The notes under the pieces: model-generated | Databases searched by the model: none | What the model was told of the DNA's origin: nothing | The model's input: the letters and a program-made list of their open reading frames with translations, nothing else | Program-made: the position numbers and the translations under genes | NCBI GenBank assembly: GCA_964035015.1 | Contig: OZ035998.1 | Location: 31,120,358-31,184,357, forward strand | Length of the DNA: 64,000 nucleotides | Source: Corallium rubrum | Taxonomy: Eukaryota; Cnidaria; Anthozoa; Scleralcyonacea; Coralliidae | Reading direction: 5' to 3' | Part shown: positions 10,375-20,379 of the stretch, piece after piece | Layout of the letters: every line of letters begins with the position of its first letter | Position numbering within the stretch: the stretch's first letter is position 1

Positions 10375-10760
10375 TTAGACGCTCGGCCAAGATGTTTTAG
10401 CTATAGGTTTACACGCAGAAATCCAACCGTGCTTGGCACTGTTTATGTTACATGTAGACGTATTCAATACTTATACAAAAAACTCGTTGAACATTGATTT
10501 ATTGAGACGCATCAACGCATATGTTACCAGAGTCTAAAACATAGCCATATAAAACATAAAAATATCATATTCTTTAACAATGCGATTAGCGTCCGCGTTT
10601 CCTGTTTTTGGCGATTTACCAACTATGATTTACCTAACTTTACCGCGTGTTCAAACATTTTAGTGTAGGGGTTAGAGATTGCCAGATTGGGGTTAATCGT
10701 TAGAAATTAATGATTATTGTTATTTCTATAGGTGAGACGTAACAGTACATGTTGAAGGGT
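10375..10760. repeat. Diverged repeat, copy 1 (GCGATTAGCGTCCGCGTTTC)
   Basis: Shares CTCGGCCAAGATGTTTTAGC, TACCAGAGTCTAA, AACAATGCGATTAGC and a TTTACC motif with 11598-12060, and shorter parts with 10855-11080. Spacing is conserved, divergence is roughly a quarter of positions by eye. Non-coding. Confidence 0.65.
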
Positions 10761-10854
10761 GTAGTCAATTTATAACGTTTTTGCTCAGACAAGAGTGTTA
10801 AACAGTTCGAATCAATATTTCTGAAACCTGAATAGCCTTTGAATTAATGTTTGA

Positions 10855-11080
10855 AGTGTTAACATGATAAGCGCTGGGCCGAGATGTTTAACTATAATTC
10901 ACAAGCGGAAATTTTCAGGCTGTTCTTTGCGCCGGCTCCAATGCTTTAATTCGAATATAGGTGTGGCAGATCACACGCTTATTGTGTTGAGTTCTAACAT
11001 TGCACTCGAGCGAAATTAAAGCGATATAAGTATCACATTTTTTAATGCGATTATAGGGACCGCGTTTCATGTTTTAAATA
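10855..11080. repeat. Diverged repeat, copy 2
   Basis: CGCTGGGCCGAGATGTTTAA, AGCGATATAAGTATCACATT and AATGCGATTA align with copies 1 and 3. It is shorter and more degraded. Confidence 0.5.
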
Positions 11081-11180
11081 ATGTTCCAAGTCGGAAAACG
11101 CAATTTAAAAATGAATATCAGAGCCCAGCATATGACTTTGAAACAAGCCATAATAAAAAGAAAAGAAAATTTATTTACTG

Positions 11181-11212
11181 ACGTTTCGTTGTTACATCAC
11201 AACATCTTCAGA
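11181..11212 (-). ncRNA. Hammerhead-ribozyme-like motif of a Penelope element
   Basis: Minus strand: CTGAAGA (11211-11205), TGTTG, loop TGATGTAA, CAAC, GAAAC (to 11183). This fits the conserved CUGANGA - stem II - GAAA layout exactly, with a 4-bp perfect stem II (GUUG:CAAC). It sits about 155 nt downstream of the GIY-YIG stop at 11367, the position where PLE terminal repeats carry hammerheads. Stems I and III were not modelled. Confidence 0.6.
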
Positions 11213-11366
11213 GCATTTAAACTATATTACAGTTGGTTCACTATATATACTACAAAGATATACTGGTTTAAAATTACAAGAACGGTTACAAAATTTAAAG
11301 TTCAAACGGACAAATGAACGTCAAGAACAGACAACAGAGATTGAATATCAATAACAGACAACATAC

Positions 11367-11600
11367 TTAAAATAGATCAAGAGGAGTTGATCTTATAGTG
11401 GCGTTAAGAACTGGATTAAGTTTGGAGATTAGAAGGCTTTCACGTATAAGTAGATCATATTCAGAAATGCCAGATGAAAGTATTTTAAAGTCAGAGGAGG
11501 AGACAGTGTGTTTGAGGAGATGTTTATGTGCAAGTATACTTGACATAGTTGATGCAGAGCGATCCTTTCCAGTTTCAAGTGTACTGTTGACATGTTAGGC
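11367..11600 (-). pseudogene. Penelope-like element: GIY-YIG endonuclease C-terminus
   Basis: The minus-strand frame ends at the TAA 11369-11367 and is open back to about 11600. The peptide contains SSSDFKILSSGISEYDLLIR, ESLLISKLNPVLN and then STPLDLF. The pattern 'F-x-x-L ... D-L-L-I-x-E-S-x-x-I-x-K-L-x-P-x-L-N' is the end of the GIY-YIG domain of Penelope retroelements, in which the Glu (in RESLL) belongs to the active site. The RT domain and the GIY-YIG motif itself are missing upstream, where a repeat copy begins at about 11598. The hammerhead-like motif downstream supports the assignment. It is a 5'-truncated, inactive remnant in an intron of the receptor-like gene, on the same strand. 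Confidence 0.72.
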
Positions 11601-12060
11601 CCTTGGCCAAGATGTCTTAGCTATATGTCCGATTGTCTGTATATATACGCAGAAAGAAATCAACTGTACTTCAATAACTTGGTACTGCTTGAGTTACATG
11701 TAGGTGTATAAAATACTTATTCAAAAAGCGCGTTGATCATTGTTGAGACAAATCAATTCATGTGTTACCAGAGTCTAACGTAAGTAAAGATTAGAACGAA
11801 AGCGATATATTATCACATTCTTTTAACAATGCGATTAGCGATCGGGTTTCTTGTTTTTCCCAATTTACCTATAAAATTGTCATTTCAAGATTAGAGTTAA
11901 GATTAGGGTTGGGACCGGGCTTGGGTTAGGGATTGGGTTGGAGTTTAAGTAAGGGCTAGAATTAAACATTATTGTTAAGTTATTAAGGGCATTTAAAAAT
12001 TAATAATTATTGTCGATACTAGATGATACGTAAGAGCATATTCTGATATGTCACAAGGTT
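11598..12060. repeat. Diverged repeat, copy 3
   Basis: CTTGGCCAAGATGTCTTAGC, TACCAGAGTCTAACG and AACAATGCGATTAGCGATCG align with copy 1. A GGGTTAGG/GGGTTGG-rich tract (11895-11945) is present here only. Confidence 0.65.
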
Positions 12061-12179
12061 ATCAGCATTTTCAGTATGTTTTAGTGAACAATTTACGTTG
12101 TTCAATCATTATCGGTAGGTGAAATAAATACCAGTATCCGCATGTACGCATTGCGTACCTATTTTTTTACCATATCATA

Positions 12180-12370
12180 TTCCTACCGTTTGTTAGCATA
12201 TACTACCATCTGCTAGACCGTCTGTTAGAATATGGTACCGTCTGTTAGCATATGGTATACCGTCTGTTAGCATATGATACCGTCTGTTAGCACACGGTAC
12301 CGTCCGTAAGCATATGGCCATGGTGCCATCTTTTAGCACATGATACCGTCTGTTAGCATATGATACCTAT
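12180..12370. repeat. 20-bp minisatellite, unit ACCGTCTGTTAGCATATGGT
   Basis: About nine variant units, most carrying CATATG, several with GGTACC. It recurs at 18403-18672. Followed at 12417 by CCCAATACCCTTTA and CGCATGACGTCA, which at the other locus (18361) precede the array. Confidence 0.9.
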
Positions 12371-12664
12371 AATATTCAACCACATAGTTTCATAGACAGT
12401 GCAAGTCTGGCTTGTACCCAATACCCTTTAATGTCAACAACCGTTCGCATGACGTCACTGGGACATTGCATCCCTTCCCCTTCTTACATCTGTTAGTCTA
12501 TGAATTAATGTAACTTAATATGAACAATATTCCTGATTAATTTATTAGTTCTGGTAAGAGTTCGTAAATGTAAAATGTTACGAATTATTCTGCATATTGT
12601 TCCCATAAAAGGCTGGTAGGTGTCTCTCTCGGATTGGGTATCTTCTTGCCTCCACTTGTCTTTC

Positions 12665-13170
12665 TGGTTCTAGTTCAGGTGGATTTTTGGTTCTAGTTCG
12701 TTTTCCGCCGTGATCATAGATCCCTTCTTTTCCACAATACGGTAAGATTGAGGATTGTATGGAGCTGTTAACTTGTTTTGTTTCTTTTGACGTATCAGTA
12801 CGACGTCCCCAGACGATCGGCCAGCATAGACTTTCATCTTTTGCTTTGTGTTGTCGTCCCGAGATCGTAGTGGTTGCAGCTTGATTTTCATCTTTCTATT
12901 GAACATTAGCTCGTACGGGGAAAGCTCTGTGGTGCTGTGAGGTATTGCCTTGTAATTCCGAAGGAATCTATACAGTTCCTGTTTGATATTCTTCTTCTCG
13001 ATGCAACTGGCTTGGACTGCTTTCTTTAGCGTCTTCATGAATCGCTCGCTTTCGGTCGTGGACGTATATAGCTTGTGGACGTAATGGTGTTATCTTCCTG
13101 TGACGGAATCCTAGCTCCTAGGAAAATTTGGCGAACTGCTCACTGTTGAATGGGGGTCCATTGGTTTGGA
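12665..13170 (-). pseudogene. Ty3/gypsy integrase fragment
   Basis: Minus strand. The clean ORF 13038-12670 carries ERFMKTLKKA-type integrase core end (ATGAAGACGCTAAAG at its start), then LYRFLRNYKAIPHSTTELSP, YELMFNRKMK and the C-terminal GDVVLIRQKKQNKLTAPYNP. Upstream to 13170, NGPPFNSEQFAKFS, a stop, then FRHRKITPLRP are the catalytic-core part of the same protein in shifted frames. The integrase inserts retrotransposon cDNA; this copy is broken by at least one stop and one frameshift. RT and RNase H are absent: at 13168 sequence switches to an unrelated repeat. Gag of the same orientation lies at 16884-17393, so both may be relics of one element. Confidence 0.85.
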
Positions 13171-13790
13171 CAAATATAAAGAAAATACATATGAAACCCA
13201 GGTTTAAAATGAAGAGGTTGTTTATAAAAACAGTTGGGTTTTAAATTTCTCAATTTTCAGTAGGGAAAAAAACAAAATGCACTTTACCGTGTGTTATTAC
13301 AGCTCTGGAATTACTCTTCGTATCGAAAAATGTCAGATTTAGCATTTCCACAATTGAAACTTGAGTTAAAGCTATAATTTAGCATTATCTTATTACTAAT
13401 TCTTGGCAAGACAACCTTCAAACGTTTGAGATAACAAAGAAAAATAGGAGAAAGCTGCATTTTCCGTACCAGTTTCGGACTCGAATTTTGCTTTTGTTCG
13501 GCAGATATTTCGTCATTCAATCCATTTTCGTGTGTAGAAATTGTTCAGGTACAAGGCCGATAAGCCCAATACATACTATCTTCTTCGTTATCATCTATAA
13601 AAGAACTTTAGGTCTAAAGAATGGTTGTTTTTTGCAGCGAGTTTTCAGTTTTTCATTGTGCCCCTCATAGGTTCTGTTGACGTCAGACATGCAATGCCTA
13701 CCCCCAGCGGCCGGAAGTTTGACATCACCCAATCATAGGCCTGTCTTATGGAGTTAGCGTTCCAGTTTATTGAGAGTTCAATGGTGATGG
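13168..13790. repeat. Partial copy of the GGAACGATAACTC TIR repeat family
   Basis: Starts GGTTTGGACAAATATAAAGA and ends GTTAGCGTTCCAGTTTATTG, colinear with 40399-40907 plus 41214-41264. The left part of the family (5012-type) is absent. It directly abuts the integrase relic. Confidence 0.75.
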
Positions 13791-13849
13791 TCCATAGCCA
13801 CTGGTAGAGAGAGGGCTGTGAAAGTGGCGTGACTAAGATTTACGTTATC

Positions 13850-14330
13850 CTTCGCCAAATTCAAGATCACGTGACTTTGAACCTGCATGGGTGAGCAATA
13901 AAAAGCAAGCTTTTACATTAGAACAGCGAGGCGTACGGAAGAACCTTCGTTGTAGGTAATGGTTTCGATATAAATTCCACTTCATTTGGACGTTATATGC
14001 ATAGATGGTCCCTCCTAAAAACTCCCTTTGCAAAGTATATTTAAGAAAGTGCAGTAAATTCGAATAAACGATCAAACCGACAGGTAAAATAATGATACAA
14101 TAGTTTGTTAACAGTTGACTAAAACTAAAATTCGCTTTTGTCTTAATATGAATGGTTGTACTAAATTATATGTTGTAAGTTGAGTTGACTTGCCTTCATT
14201 TAATATTAAATGCACTGAAGTCTGGTGTATTGCGCATCACTGGTTTGTTTCATAAACACGGTGAGGACTGGCAATTGTCGTACGTGTATCAGTTTACGTA
14301 GACGTATAGGAAGAACTAAAGTAAGAAACA
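13850..14330. other. Unassigned intronic sequence
   Basis: TTCAAGATCACGTGAC (13861) recurs at 16259, otherwise nothing is recognised. Confidence 0.4.
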
Positions 14331-14334
14331 TTGT

Positions 14335-14795
14335 TATATAGCTAGAGCTTCACTGGATGCAACGATGACTGTCATTGGTTGGTTTGTGGTCACATGACCT
14401 TAGCTAAATTTCAATGTCTACCGAGCGGGCAATAATTGAGAACTTATTGCCTGCTCGGTCAATAAGTTTTCAATTGTTTCCCGCTAGAACTTTGAACTCT
14501 TCACGGCATCCTATAAACAAAAGCTTGTTTGGTACGAAAAAAAGAATATTTATAGGTCTTCAAAGCATGTGTGAAGATTGACTGGAGAAATGTATTGCTG
14601 TTCTTTTGTTCTGAGGCTCATATTTGTTGGGTTGAAGTGAAATTACGGAGCCAGGCGAAATGTTTTGGTAAGTCTCAGCGTTTGTCTTTTGTGTATAATT
14701 TCCCTTGATAAACGTCGAAGTTATTCAGCGAAACTCAAGCTATATAACAAAACACTTAATGTCTGCTACCTCGGGAAACAGTTAGTTTTGTTTTC
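14335..14795 (+). repeat. Dispersed repeat, copy 1 (pair with 22990-23405)
   Basis: TTATATAGCTAGAGCTTCAC, GACTGTCATTGGTTGG, TCAATAAGTTTTCAATTGTT, GAAATGTTTTGGTAAGTC and CACTTAATGTCTG occur in the same order in both copies. Contains the inner palindrome GAGAACTTATTGCC/GGTCAATAAGTTTTC. Confidence 0.8.
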
Positions 14796-14900
14796 CCTCG
14801 AGTCTCGATGTTTCCCTCGACTTCGTCTCGGGAAATATCAAGACTCTCGGGAAAACAAAACTAACTGTATCCCTCGGGAGCAGACATTAAGTGTATATTA
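14755..14900. repeat. CCCTCGGG fold-back
   Basis: ACACTTAATGTCTGCTACC and GGGAAACAGTTAGTTTTGTT are mirrored by AACAAAACTAACTGTATCCC and GAGCAGACATTAAGTGT. Centre TCGACTTCGTCTCGGG. Non-coding. Confidence 0.85.
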
Positions 14901-15052
14901 CCATCCAACAAAAAAAGTACAAAACTCCGATTTAATAGCACAGGATCGACAAATGCTTTTCGACTGCCTTGGTTTTTGGTCTTCTTTATCTTCGCTCAAA
15001 TAATCTATAGACATGCGGTGGGGAGAACATATAGTTTGTTCTCCGGCTTGCT

Positions 15053-15665
15053 CAGGGCCGTAGATAGCGGGGGGGGGGGGGGGGGGGGGATAAAGAACTA
15101 ACTAGTCGTTTAGTATCATAACTCTAACAATGAGTTTTCGCGTTCCGTTCGCGCTTTATACCGTTAGAGTAACTATTATTTTACAGTTATTTGCTACTCA
15201 CTTTTCAGCAAAATGTTCGGAAGTTCGTTCCGAAGTTCACAAGTTTGTTGGGAAGTTCAAAGCTCGTTTTAAACTACGCATCTGATTGACTTCTTGCCTT
15301 CTTCGTTCCTAGTAGCCGGCAATCAATTGTAGCTCAAAACGAACTTTGAACTTCCCAACGAACTTCGTAACGAACTTCTGAACATCTTGGTGAAAAGTGA
15401 CAAGTGAGTTGAAAATGACTGTAATTGTCTTTGTAAATATGTAATACTGTAGTTTAGACAAAATCTTTTGTAAAAATGAGAAAATGTGTCTTTAAAATAT
15501 GTTTCAAAATGTTCAAAGTTTTGCTCAAATATGATGTCAGATCGCGGGAAATGCCATTTCAGACTCATATTTTAAAAATTTTCCAGGAGAGCATACCCCC
15601 AGACCCCCCTAGAAATTGGCCAGTCTTACTGCCCCCCTGACTAAAAAATTCTGCCTACGGCCCTG
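15053..15665. mobile_element. hAT-like MITE with perfect 8-bp TSD GGCTTGCT
   Basis: TIRs CAGGGCCGTAGATAG and its near-complement CTGCCTACGGCCCTG are flanked by GGCTTGCT at 15045-15052 and 15666-15673. A poly-G run follows the left TIR, and the right part has the family core AGGAGAGCATACCCCCAGAC. An internal fold-back (15200-15410) has arms around GAAGTTCG and TCACTTTTC. An 8-bp TSD with CAG-starting TIR defines hAT superfamily behaviour. No transposase, so non-autonomous. Confidence 0.85.
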
Positions 15666-15669
15666 GGCT

Positions 15670-16660
15670 TGCTCACAATGCCAGAGTATGAATTATTTTA
15701 GTGAGCCATGCATGCATGAGTTAGCGCTTGATACGACTGTGTAATATCAGTTATAAGTCATTCAAGGGATGATCATTTTAATGCCACAATCATGAAACCG
15801 AGCTCCCCTCGGTGATATACGCGGACGCCGATCATCTACACAACACAATGATGCACCACCAGATTTGTTTATGTCTTGTTTGCGAAATGTGCGACTTATT
15901 AAAAACTCTCGGTCCTGTTAAAACCAATCCGGTCTGTTTGAGGTGATTTCTTTGCGCACACAATCATATAGCTTTTGAATAAACTAATATCTAAAATTAC
16001 GCAGAATCAATGTAAAATATATTTCTCATAAAAATGACTGACTACAGTATACAGCACTGTCAGTGTCACTGCCTTAAGTTTGTAGGTCGTCCAAACCGAA
16101 TTCCTACCGACTTTTGTTGACGAAATACAAGAGAACTCCTTTGGACTTGTAAATATCATGTTTCTTGTGGAGTTTTAGCAGTCACCATAACCGACATCGT
16201 GCCGGAGAACAAGGTACTAATAATGTAAGCCATAAGAAACAACACACTGGCCATGCCGGTTCAAGATCACGTGACGCTCAGACGTGCAAGTTCAACATCA
16301 AACTGGAAGTTCTATTGTTCAGAGCGGAGTTTCACAGCCCTCTCCCTTTCCAGTGGCTATGGATGGCCTTATTAGCGTCCCTCATGTCGACATAAACGCG
16401 AACTTGGTCAGGATTTTTGTATCTGCGCAGCAGATATATTGTTATCGTGCTGTTAAGGAGGTTTGTTGGTTAACTCGGTTAGCCAATCAACGATCAGAGC
16501 ACTCCAGCGTACCAGATACGCTGAAAAGATGTCAACAACGTCCGACGACTACCAGGGTACGAGGTTGACCAGGAATTTGGCTGAAATGTCAGTTTGGTGG
16601 ATCGAAACGAGTCTAGCATTAGTTTGGCGCGTGAGGTATTTATATTTCGACGCCACTGCT
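15670..16660. other. Unassigned intronic sequence
   Basis: The overlapping small plus-strand ORFs at 16165-16666 do not continue each other's frame or show a domain. GTTCAAGATCACGTGAC and GTGATCTACAACAG-type words (16740) recur elsewhere (13861, 45688), so parts are repetitive. Confidence 0.4.
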
Positions 16661-16883
16661 TCATGAATGAACACGTCCAAGAAGAACTCTTTTTTTATTA
16701 AATTAGGCAAGTATTTTGATCATAAATTTCAGTGAATTTGCATCTGTGATCTACAACAGTTTTTGTGCGTTATACAGAATCCTTGAAAAGTTGACAAAAG
16801 GTTAATCCAGTCAGGCCTATACGTGTTTATGAAGGACCGTCTTCAAGGGACAAACGATCCTCTGCGGATGATAAACAACCTTA

Positions 16884-17393
16884 TTAACCGTGGCGTCGTT
16901 GAAGTGAGTGGTGAGGGTTTTTGTCTTTCTCGATCATTGAAGCGTGTAGCTCTGATATTTCATGGCATCTGCCTTTAGCGAAAAGTTGTTGTAGTGTCAG
17001 CGACGGTTCACGTAGCACGCGTCGGCGGAGTTTCGTCGACTTGCATCCTTGTATGATTTGTTGTTTAATTTCGCTGTCATTGTCGGTGAAGTTGCAGTAT
17101 GTTGCTTTGTGGCGCAATCTTGTGCAGAACTGATCAGTCGTTTCGTGTTCTTCTTGGCTAATTTGTCTAAAAAGGTACAGCGAGAAAGCAGTATTCTGTT
17201 TAGGGGTAAAATATTCGTCGAATCACGCCAGTTTGAAGTCTTTGTTTTCTCCAGTGGCTGGCAAGGTAGTGCAGTAAAAGAGCGCGCTTTCTCGTCCATT
17301 GCTATAATAAAGTTCAAGAAACGGCTTTTCCACTTCTTCCATCGTTCCCCAAGAGTAGACGGATCCTTATCGCAGTCGAATCAGTGGCGTAGC
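16884..17393 (-). pseudogene. Ty3/gypsy gag remnant
   Basis: Minus strand, in pieces: DPSTLGERWKKWKSRF (near 17385-17330), FDEYFTPKQN, TTDQFCTRLRHKATYCNF, EIKQQIIQGCKSTKLRRRVL and REPSLTLQQLFAKGR (to about 16950). These are the capsid-region motifs of Ty3/gypsy gag, in which W-x-x-W-K-x-R-F begins the domain and the LDEYFTPKxN and DQFxTRLRxLA helices follow. At least one frameshift (near 17300) and an in-frame TGA disrupt it. The zinc knuckle is not visible. It is on the same strand and in the right order relative to the integrase at 12665-13170, with the polymerase region between them missing. Inactive. Confidence 0.75.
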
Positions 17394-17480
17394 TAGGAAT
17401 TTTGAGCGGTGGGGCAAACGTTCTATATATTGGCGTGGTCACATTGGCCTGACCAGAATTTTGTGGGGTCATTCGTTTTT
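17394..17480. mobile_element. hAT-like terminal fragment (CAGTGGCGTAGCTAGG)
   Basis: CAGTGGCGTAGCTAGGAATT follows the gag relic. The same type of terminus begins at 38471 (CAGTGGCGTAACTGG). No matching right end was found nearby. Confidence 0.45.
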
Positions 17481-17492
17481 ATTTTATTTTAT

Positions 17493-17931
17493 TCATTTAT
17501 TTACTTGTCTTTTAAGTGACTTTATGGGACTATTTGATATAAAATAAAGAAATGGGCGATCTTCCATTATGTCCTGCCTATATATCTTCATATGTGTATC
17601 TTCACATTCACTTGATGAAGACGGCCCCGAAACGGTTGATACGGGAACCTCCGTTGCACCTGCAGCCTTATCAGGCTTCGTTTTCCGTGCGAACGTAAAT
17701 GGATTTTCCACGGGATTTTTGGGAGCGCCGGCCAGCTTATACGGAATATGGCGATGGGCAGCTATCATTTCACGCTGGTATTTATCATTGTGCCTTTTTC
17801 TGTAGTCACTGTCAAAGGTCATTTAGTACAGAGAACATTCTACCTTTTTTCGTTTGGTCTTACCTTGACCAAATATGCTATCCTGAACGTGAGGCGCGAG
17901 ACGCCGCGGCCGGCGAGTCGGCAAGTACATA
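17493..17931 (-). pseudogene. Unidentified 100-odd-residue reading frame, possibly a broken small gene
   Basis: An ATG at 17931-17929 opens MYLPTRRPRRLAPHVQDSI, then FGQ, and the frame stops at a TAA (about 17825) directly followed in the same frame by a 109-residue ORF (17822-17493) starting MTFDSDYRKRHNDKYQREMI and containing AAHRHIPYKLAGAPKNPVE. Composition is normal protein-like, unlike the satellite ORFs. GTAAGA right after CAAG could be a donor, but the implied intron would be about 55 nt and would shift frame, so a single exon with one stop is as likely. I do not recognise the family. The Arg/His/Tyr-rich, non-membrane sequence tells little. It may be a retrocopy or a real gene with an assembly error. 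Confidence 0.35.
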
Positions 17932-18402
17932 GGGCTATACAATCAATTAAAAACAAGACTTCGTTTACAGCGAAATTTATTCATCAAACAAAATAAGTAT
18001 TTTTTTATAGTTCGGTTTCCAGTGGAAACTTTCCACCAACTGGCTACTTAAAAAGAGGTGATAAACTGAGTATTATAGCTATCTAATATCATACCATGTG
18101 ACCATGTAAATTAATTTCCGAACTGTTAAGAGCGTATACGGCAGTAGGGCACATCGTGAAATCGACGAAAATCATTTCAAAAATTCAATTTATTGATATA
18201 ATTCAGTGCGTAAGTACGTAACTCTTAAATACATTAAGATTTTATAAGACTAAATAAGCGGTTTAAGTTCATACACCGCGCACTTTGCGGGTTGAAATTG
18301 AATACTGCTTCTGCGTGCCATAGTGCCGTATCACGTTAGTCACTCCAAAATTCAACCATACCCAATACCCTTTACCTTTCGCATGACGTCATTGAGACAT
18401 TA

Positions 18403-18672
18403 CAATACCGTCTGTTTGCATATGGTAATGGTATACTGTCAGTTAGCATATGATACCGTCTGCTGGCATATGATACCGTCTGTTAGCATATGATACCGTC
18501 CGTTAGCACGTGGTATCGTCTACTAACACACGGTACCATCCGTAAGCACGCGGAACCATCTTTTAGCACATGATGCCATCTTTTAGCATATGGGACCTTC
18601 CGTAAGCATATGGTACCATCTTTTAGCGTATAGTTCCGTCTCTTAGCATGTGGCTCCATCTGTTAGCACAAA
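18403..18672. repeat. 20-bp minisatellite, second array
   Basis: About thirteen units of the type GATACCGTCTGTTAGCATAT with drift to GGTACCATCCGTAAGCACGC. Same unit as 12180-12370. The arrays are about 6 kb apart in the same orientation and bracket the gypsy relics. Confidence 0.9.
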
Positions 18673-18914
18673 CATGATATTATTCATGGAATCCAATATT
18701 CAGTCTTAAACTGCCTGTTCTCAAGAGACTCAAGACCCCGGGACAAGTCACTATCTCATGCAGGTGAAAAACGTGGCCCACAACAGGAATTGTCACGGTG
18801 CCCGTTTTGAAGTCTATGAGTGTTCACGACCGGGTAACCCTCTTCAACAAAACGGTTAACCGAGGTATCTTTCCCCCATGTGAACACATTATCTCGGGGC
18901 TACGACCACATTAG

Positions 18915-19082
18915 CCTGGTAACCACTAAAGACTTCTGCTTTCCTATTGGTTAAAATTTCGCGCGTTTTTAGTGGCTATGAGTAAGTCATAAGTGGAATT
19001 AGCCCTGATGACGCGAGCATGAGATTAGTGGTTACCTGGCTCTTATTTCTTTTGAAATTGGGCCAGGGTACCAGGCTATACG
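18915..19082. repeat. Fold-back repeat AGCCTGGTAACCACTAA
   Basis: TAGCCTGGTAACCACTAAAG is mirrored by TTAGTGGTTACCTGGCTC and by GGGTACCAGGCTA at the right end. Non-coding. Confidence 0.6.
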
Positions 19083-19249
19083 ACCACATATGAGTGCAAG
19101 TACGACAGTACGTCGTTTTTCGCCATTGACGTCATTTTCAGCTTTTTGAATTATATTGAAAATATACAAAGACGACAAACGAAATTGAATGTGGGGACTT
19201 AGGGCCTAGATGAAAATTACGCTTGTAATTCTAGTTACCCTGGTTAAGG

Positions 19250-19945
19250 TTTGATACCCTGGGAAGCCATTTCAAGAAATTTGTTACCGCTCGCATAATT
19301 TTTTCCGATTTGTCTCAAATTTGCACCAAATGTAGATAAGTATGTGATGGACACTATCGTATTATACAGTAAATAAGAAATAAAATATTGTTGCAGATAT
19401 ACTCATCAGTCATCAGTTTAAAATCACAGTACCTTCGCGCCGCGGTTTAAGGCGGTCTTTGGTTTTACCAAAAAGCTCTCAATTTATCATATTTACACTT
19501 CTCAATGTTTGTTCTAAAGAAGTGTGCTCGCATTTTTCTATTAATATAGTGGTTTAGCAGCTAGGATATTTTATTTCTCGACCTATGTTGTGGCACCAGC
19601 AATTGAAAAATAAAAGCTTGTAACTCAGGTAATTTTTACATAAATAAAACGCGCGAACACACTTTTTTAGAACAAACATTGAGAAGTGTAAATATGATAA
19701 ATTGAGAGTTTTTTGGTAAAACCAAAGACCGCCTTAAACGGCCGCGGCGCAAAGGTACTGTGATTTTAAACTGATGAGTATATCTGCAACAATATTTATT
19801 TCTTATTTACTGTATAATACGATAGTGTCCATCACATACTTAACTACATTTGGTGCAAATTTGAGACAAATCGGGGGGAATTGAGCGAGCGGTAACAGAT
19901 TTCTTGAAATGGCTTCCTAGGGTATCCTGAAACCCTAAATCAAGT
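19250..19945. mobile_element. About 700-bp fold-back MITE, TIR near GGTTTGATACCC
   Basis: Arms: GATACCCTGGGAAGCCATTT at left and its complement (AAATGGCTTCCTAGGGTATC) at right. Inner arm words such as CGATAGTGTCCATCACATAC and GGTAAAACCAAAGACCGCC pair over about 300 bp. Ends are imprecise, so no TSD is claimed. Confidence 0.75.
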
Positions 19946-20159
19946 ATTATTATTATAAGTAATATCATGGCCACCTCGGTTTTCATTGTTTCCACACGAA
20001 CATTTAATCTCTAAATAACCCGGCGATGCATAAAGATGAAGTACGATTAGTTACAACTAATCATACCTAATGTTTACGCCAAAGTTCGCTTATGCATATA
20101 ATAACTAACAAATACATGAAGTGAAAGTATTAATCACAATTCAATAATTTATTCACTTT

Positions 20160-20365
20160 GAAGTTGTTGACTCCGCCAAAAGCGTTCTTGTTTTATGGAT
20201 CGTTTTCATCTGACGTCACGGCGGCCATATTGGTGTACCAAAACAATGAAATGGCGGCCATATTGGTGTACGGTATGGGAATTAGCTCTTTCTTATTCAA
20301 ATATTTCGTATTGTTTCACCACCCCAGTGGGGCCACCGATCACGTGAGTGAAAACGATCTATAGC
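20160..20365 (+). repeat. Repeat with GCGGCCATATTGGTGTACC, inverted partner at 38985-39180
   Basis: GGATCG, TGACGTCACGGCGGCCATAT, TGGTGTACC, CGTATTGTTTCACCACCCCA and GTGGGGCCACCGATCACG recur as the reverse complement at 38985-39180. It contains CRE (TGACGTCA) and YY1-like (GGCGGCCATATTGG) words. Confidence 0.75.
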
Positions 20366-20379
20366 ATGGCATTCCGGTT

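Noticed and set aside
12180-12370. CRISPR-like array (20-bp repeats)
   Set aside because: Units are directly adjacent with no spacers and drift gradually; eukaryotic context.
17613-17640. Plus-strand TTGATGAAGACGGCCCCGAA as a hammerhead
   Set aside because: The first core base is U rather than C and the stem is 3 bp; it overlaps a minus-strand reading frame that explains the sequence better.
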